Part shown: positions 7,098 through 10,062 of the stretch, piece after piece
Layout of the letters: each line of letters starts with the position of its first letter
Numbering within the stretch: the stretch's first letter is position 1
Assembly: GCA_020200935.1 (NCBI GenBank)
Contig: JAIVHR010000068.1
Location: 6,089 to 16,150 of the forward strand
DNA length: 10,062 nt
Direction of reading: 5' to 3'
DNA from: Sphingomonadales bacterium
GTDB lineage: Bacteria; Pseudomonadota; Alphaproteobacteria; Sphingomonadales; Sphingomonadaceae
Position numbers and translations under genes: made by a program
The notes under the pieces: model-generated
Database searches by the model: none
What the model saw: the letters and a program-made list of their open reading frames with translations, nothing else
What the model was told of the DNA's origin: nothing

Positions 7098-8609
7098 CTA
7101 CCAGGGTTTGTCGAGTTCGCCGATATCGGCCAGCAGCCCGCCTATATCGGAGTTTCGGGCTTCTATCTGCTCGAAGACGCGCTCGGCGAACAGCTCGTAA
7201 TAGTCGTGATGCAGCGAATTGATCACCGGCAGGATCATCAGGCGCGCCAGGTCGAAACGCGATTGCCCGAGAAACTCGATCGCCAGCGCGGTCCGCGCCT
7301 CGTAATTCTGGGGCATGAAGCGATAGGCCTGTTCGAGCGCGGCGATCGCATTTTCGGGTTTTGCCGCCGCCGGCGGGAATGATCGGTAATAATAATAGAG
7401 CGCCGGCGGATAATAGGGATCGAGGCGGTTGGAGCGGAGCAGGAACGCGCGCCCTTCGGCCCATCGGGCATCGCCTGCATCGCCCGATTCCAGCGCCGCC
7501 AGAACCAGCGCCGCGCCGAGCATCGCATTGCCCTCGACATGATCGGAATCGAGCTCGACCGCCCGGCGGCCCGCCTCGATCGCATTGTCATAATCCCGGT
7601 CTGCGATCAGGAAATGCGCGAGCTCGGCCTGCGCTTGCGGATCGTCGGAATAATCGTCGGCAACCGAGCGAACGGTGCCGCCATAGGCATTGCCGATGCG
7701 GCCATAGACGAGCGCGATATCGGCTTCCCGTTCGCTGAGTTCGCGCACCTCGATTTCACCGACCGGTTCGAATTCGATCTCGGCGGTGCGCACCGGCACC
7801 TCGTCGTTTCGGTAATAGCGGCGGACCGCGCCATGCAGGCTCCAGTCGAGCGTCGCGATCTCCTGCTCATACGCCTGCTCGGCATCGGCACCGTCGCGCA
7901 TCGCTTCGAGATAGGCGGCAATTGCCTCGCGCGCGGGCTGGTTGAAGGAGGCGAAATGGACCAGCAGCCAGCCTTGCGCATAGGCCATATAGGTCGCCCC
8001 AACCCGGCCGTTCATCAGATCTTCGTAATCGATCCAGTCGCCCGGCTCGGTGAGGAAGGGGACATGGCGCTGCTGGGGATAGCCGATCTCGACCTTGCCG
8101 TCGGGAAGGAAGCGGACGGTGGCGAAGAATTCGGCGAAGCCTTCGGTATACCAGGCCGGGTAGCTGCCCGGAAAATATTGCAACATGTAATGGTGGGTAT
8201 ATTCGTGAAACAGCACTTCCTGCGGATCGAGGCCGATGCGATGGAAACCGACCTGCTTGCGCGGGACGACCGCGAAGGCCCCGCGCAGGCTGCCGTAATA
8301 GACGCCTGCCGCCAGCCCGTGAAAACGGCGTGAGACGTCACTGGCGCTGTCGACTTCGAAGACGCGGAATTTGGGGCCGTTCCATTCTTCTTCGACGGCG
8401 GTGAACATGCGCAGCAGCTGATCGAATTTTTCGAGCGTTTCCGCTTTCTCGCGCGTTTCTTCCGCCGAGCTTTCCGAATAAAAGATGAAATTCGGCGTTT
8501 CCGCCCGGAACCAGCGCGCTTCGGCCGGTTGGGCGACCAGAGCGGCCAGTATCAGTCCTAGCGGGGCCAGGGCCATCCGCAGCGGCAACTTCCAGAATTT
8601 GTGCGGCAT
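7098..8609 (-). CDS. Secreted HExxH metalloprotease-like protein with C-terminal TPR repeats
   Basis: This is a 503-residue exported protein. The signal peptide is MPHKFWKLPLRMALAPLGLI and following residues, with cleavage after PAEA before RWFRAET. The N-terminal domain (about 32-165) carries the gluzincin-like active site VLFHEYTHHYM, with HEYTH at 135-139, and the downstream helix WYTEGFAEF with Glu156 and Glu160, one of which would be the third zinc ligand. This arrangement resembles peptidase-MA/DUF1570-type proteins. The zinc assignment is from the motif only. The C-terminal half (about 290-480) is made of TPR-like helical pairs, for example DNAIEAGRRAVELDSDHVEG and NAIAALEQAYRFMPQNYEAR. 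It is the complete and apparently active paralogue of its two neighbours and lies 48 bp downstream of one of them. AAAAGGAC abuts the ATG at 8609, a very short spacing, so ATG 8576 is an alternative start. The periplasmic substrate is unknown. Confidence 0.88.
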   Translation of the reverse strand: MPHKFWKLPLRMALAPLGLILAALVAQPAEARWFRAETPNFIFYSESSAEETREKAETLEKFDQLLRMFTAVEEEWNGPKFRVFEVDSASDVSRRFHGLAAGVYYGSLRGAFAVVPRKQVGFHRIGLDPQEVLFHEYTHHYMLQYFPGSYPAWYTEGFAEFFATVRFLPDGKVEIGYPQQRHVPFLTEPGDWIDYEDLMNGRVGATYMAYAQGWLLVHFASFNQPAREAIAAYLEAMRDGADAEQAYEQEIATLDWSLHGAVRRYYRNDEVPVRTAEIEFEPVGEIEVRELSEREADIALVYGRIGNAYGGTVRSVADDYSDDPQAQAELAHFLIADRDYDNAIEAGRRAVELDSDHVEGNAMLGAALVLAALESGDAGDARWAEGRAFLLRSNRLDPYYPPALYYYYRSFPPAAAKPENAIAALEQAYRFMPQNYEARTALAIEFLGQSRFDLARLMILPVINSLHHDYYELFAERVFEQIEARNSDIGGLLADIGELDKPW

Positions 8610-8657
8610 GGTCCTTTTCTATGACAATACAGCCCGCCGTTCAACGCGGGTGAGGGT

Positions 8658-10061
8658 CTATTCCTCGTCGATGAATTCGGTGAGGTGCCAATCCTCGATT
8701 TCGATCGCTGCATCGCTGCGCCGCGCGTCTTCGATGATCGCCTGCGCGCCGGCGGTCAGCGTGTCGGTGGCGTGCGGCCAGTAGATCATCGGCAGCGCGA
8801 GAAGCCGCGCTTCCTCGAAGCGTCCGGCGCGCAGCAATTCATAGGCGAGCTGCAATCGGGTCTCGCGGTTCTGCGGCACGAAGAAATAGGCTTGTTCGAG
8901 CGCGGCGATGGCATTGTCGGGGCGGGCGTTGCGATCCGGGAAGGACTGATAATAGCGCAGCAGCGCCAGCGGATAATAGGGGTCGGCCCGGTTGGCGCGC
9001 AGGAAGAGTTCGCGCGCTTCGGCCCAGCGGGAATCGGCGGGGTCGCCGCTTGCATCGGCGCGCCGCAACAGCGCGGTGCCCTTGAAGACGTTGGCTTCGA
9101 CATGGTCGGGATCGATCGCCAGCGCTGCATCGGCCGCCGCGAGCGCCTCGTCGAGCCGGTCCTGCGCGAGCCTCAGCTGGGCGAGCTCCGCATGGACCTG
9201 GGCGTTGCGCGGATAATTGCGGACCGCGGACAGCATCTCGCGCTCGAGATAATCGCGCCGGCGCGGATAGAGCGCCTCGACCGTCGCTTCCTCTTCGCTC
9301 AGCTTGCGGATCGCGATCTCGCCCGACACCTCGAAGGTCCGGGTGGTTCTCGACATCGGCATCCTGCCGCGGCCGTAATCCTTGAGCATGTCGTCAAGCT
9401 CGTCGCCGAGACTGGCGAAGGTCGCCTGGAAAGCCTGTTCGCCGGTTTGTCCCCGGTTCATCAGCTGCAGATACTCGGCCAGCAAGCGCCCGGTCCGCTG
9501 ATGGAAGACCGAATGATGAACGAGTATCCATCCCTGAACATAGAGCGCGAAATGGTTGGTGTTCTCGTCCTCGCGCAGCAGGTCCTCGAAGGAAAATCGG
9601 CGCGAATAGACGAGATCGTCGGCCCGACCGAAAGGAAAACGGCCGAGATCGGCATGGTCTTCGTCATCGAAGCTGACCGTCGAGAAGAATTCGGCGAAGC
9701 CCTCGCGATACCAGCGCGGATAGGCGGCAGGCGCGTGGTGGAGCATGAAATGATGGACATATTCATGGAGGACGGTCTGGTAGCCGTAAATCGGCGCGGC
9801 GGCGTATGGGCCGCGCATGTCGGGGATGTATATTCCGCCGATCGTGCCGCCGCCGCCCATTCGCCGCTGGAGCCGGCCGACATCAAGTTTCGGATCTATC
9901 TGGTGCCCAATCTCGGCCGGCTCGGGGTCGGTGCCGGTAAAGTGCCTGAGCACAGCGTCGAACCGTTCGAGATGTCGCGCATATTCGGTAACGACCTCCT
10001 CGGTCGCATCGGCATGGATGATGAAATTCTCCGTTTCCGCCCGGTACCAGTCGGCGTGAGC
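8658..10061 (-). CDS. Secreted HExxH metalloprotease-like TPR protein, partial (signal peptide off the right edge), with an inverted internal segment
   Basis: The visible 467 residues begin AHADWYRAETENFIIHAD, equivalent to the mature N-terminus of the paralogues, so only the signal peptide is probably missing. HEYVH lies at visible residues 99-103, followed by RWYREGFAEFFSTV (Glu120, Glu124), so the metalloprotease motif is intact. The C-terminal half has TPR-like repeats: LDEALAAADAALAIDPDHVE, RANRADPYYPLALLRYYQSF, and NAIAALEQAYFFVPQNRETR. It ends in an acidic tail, HLTEFIDEE. One segment, residues about 50-61 (EIGHQIDPKLDV), does not match the paralogues. It lies between perfect 11-bp inverted repeats, and reversing the DNA between them restores DIKFRIYLVPN, which does match. 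An ATG at 9953 is internal and is not the true start. It is the first gene seen in the minus-strand block. Confidence 0.85.
   Translation of the reverse strand, partial: AHADWYRAETENFIIHADATEEVVTEYARHLERFDAVLRHFTGTDPEPAEIGHQIDPKLDVGRLQRRMGGGGTIGGIYIPDMRGPYAAAPIYGYQTVLHEYVHHFMLHHAPAAYPRWYREGFAEFFSTVSFDDEDHADLGRFPFGRADDLVYSRRFSFEDLLREDENTNHFALYVQGWILVHHSVFHQRTGRLLAEYLQLMNRGQTGEQAFQATFASLGDELDDMLKDYGRGRMPMSRTTRTFEVSGEIAIRKLSEEEATVEALYPRRRDYLEREMLSAVRNYPRNAQVHAELAQLRLAQDRLDEALAAADAALAIDPDHVEANVFKGTALLRRADASGDPADSRWAEARELFLRANRADPYYPLALLRYYQSFPDRNARPDNAIAALEQAYFFVPQNRETRLQLAYELLRAGRFEEARLLALPMIYWPHATDTLTAGAQAIIEDARRSDAAIEIEDWHLTEFIDEE
9870..9923. repeat. 11-bp inverted repeat pair flanking a 32-bp inverted segment inside a coding region
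   Basis: GAGCCGGCCGA at 9870-9880 and its exact reverse complement TCGGCCGGCTC at 9913-9923 enclose 32 bp (9881-9912). On the coding (minus) strand the enclosed segment reads as a sequence without similarity to the paralogues. On the opposite strand the same bases read IKFRIYLVPN, matching VKLRILVLSD and PKFRVFEVDS of the two sister proteins. Because 32 bp is inverted in place, the frame is kept either way and no stop is created. This is what a recombination or template-switch inversion at the repeats would leave. Confidence 0.85.
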
Positions 10062-10062
10062 G

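Noticed and set aside
8633..8650. CCCGC/GCGGG hairpin between the two HExxH/TPR genes as a terminator
   Set aside because: The stem is only 5 bp with an 8-nt loop and no T tract follows, so it is too weak to call.
2546..9923. GCCGGCC-type palindromes near the ada junction and in the 11-bp inverted repeat as a shared breakage motif
   Set aside because: Such GC palindromes are common in DNA of this composition, and the other two junctions have only different GGCC contexts, so the coincidence is not convincing without genome-wide statistics.

Overview
This is a GC-rich window from an alphaproteobacterium, most likely a member of the Sphingomonadales. That assignment is inference. It rests on the F1-only atpH-atpA order, codons strongly biased to G/C at the third position, the CGTCATTGCGAG-type intergenic palindrome, and the style of the secreted protease/TPR proteins. 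No database search was possible.

Layout. Positions 1-1685 (minus strand) hold the start of an F1 ATP synthase operon: atpH, then atpA, which runs off the left edge. The operon has a plausible promoter (1764-1792) and a terminator-like leader hairpin (1726-1747). Diverging from it on the plus strand are a DUF1203-family gene (1917-2384) and, overlapping it by 4 bp, an ada-type DNA alkylation repair gene (2381-3221) that has suffered an internal out-of-frame deletion. A 105-bp compound palindromic repeat (3233-3337) separates this pair from a convergent block of five minus-strand genes. In transcription order (right to left) these are a secreted HExxH/TPR protein cut by the right edge (8658-10061), a second HExxH/TPR paralogue (7098-8609), a trypsin-like membrane protease with a deletion (6187-7010), a third TPR paralogue whose HExxH motif has decayed (4494-6125), and an Nramp-related transporter with a deletion (3346-4418). 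Gaps within the block are only 48-87 bp, so it could be a single transcription unit.

How the genes fit together. The right-hand block looks like an envelope protease locus: three related exported proteins with an N-terminal gluzincin-like domain and C-terminal TPR-like repeats, interleaved with a trypsin-fold protease. Two paralogues keep HExxH and one has lost both the His and the Glu, which suggests a regulatory or scaffolding role for that copy. The substrate is unknown.

Most unusual points. (1) In the right-most TPR gene, a 32-bp segment between perfect 11-bp inverted repeats (9870-9880 / 9913-9923) reads as the conserved protein segment only when inverted, and the frame stays open in both orientations. 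This is a micro-inversion that is either biological or an artefact. (2) Three genes in 10 kb (ada-like, Nramp-like, trypsin-like) each carry one internal, frame-breaking deletion that removes essential residues. This pattern points either to active gene decay or to assembly or amplification damage, and it should be tested on reads before any biology is built on it.
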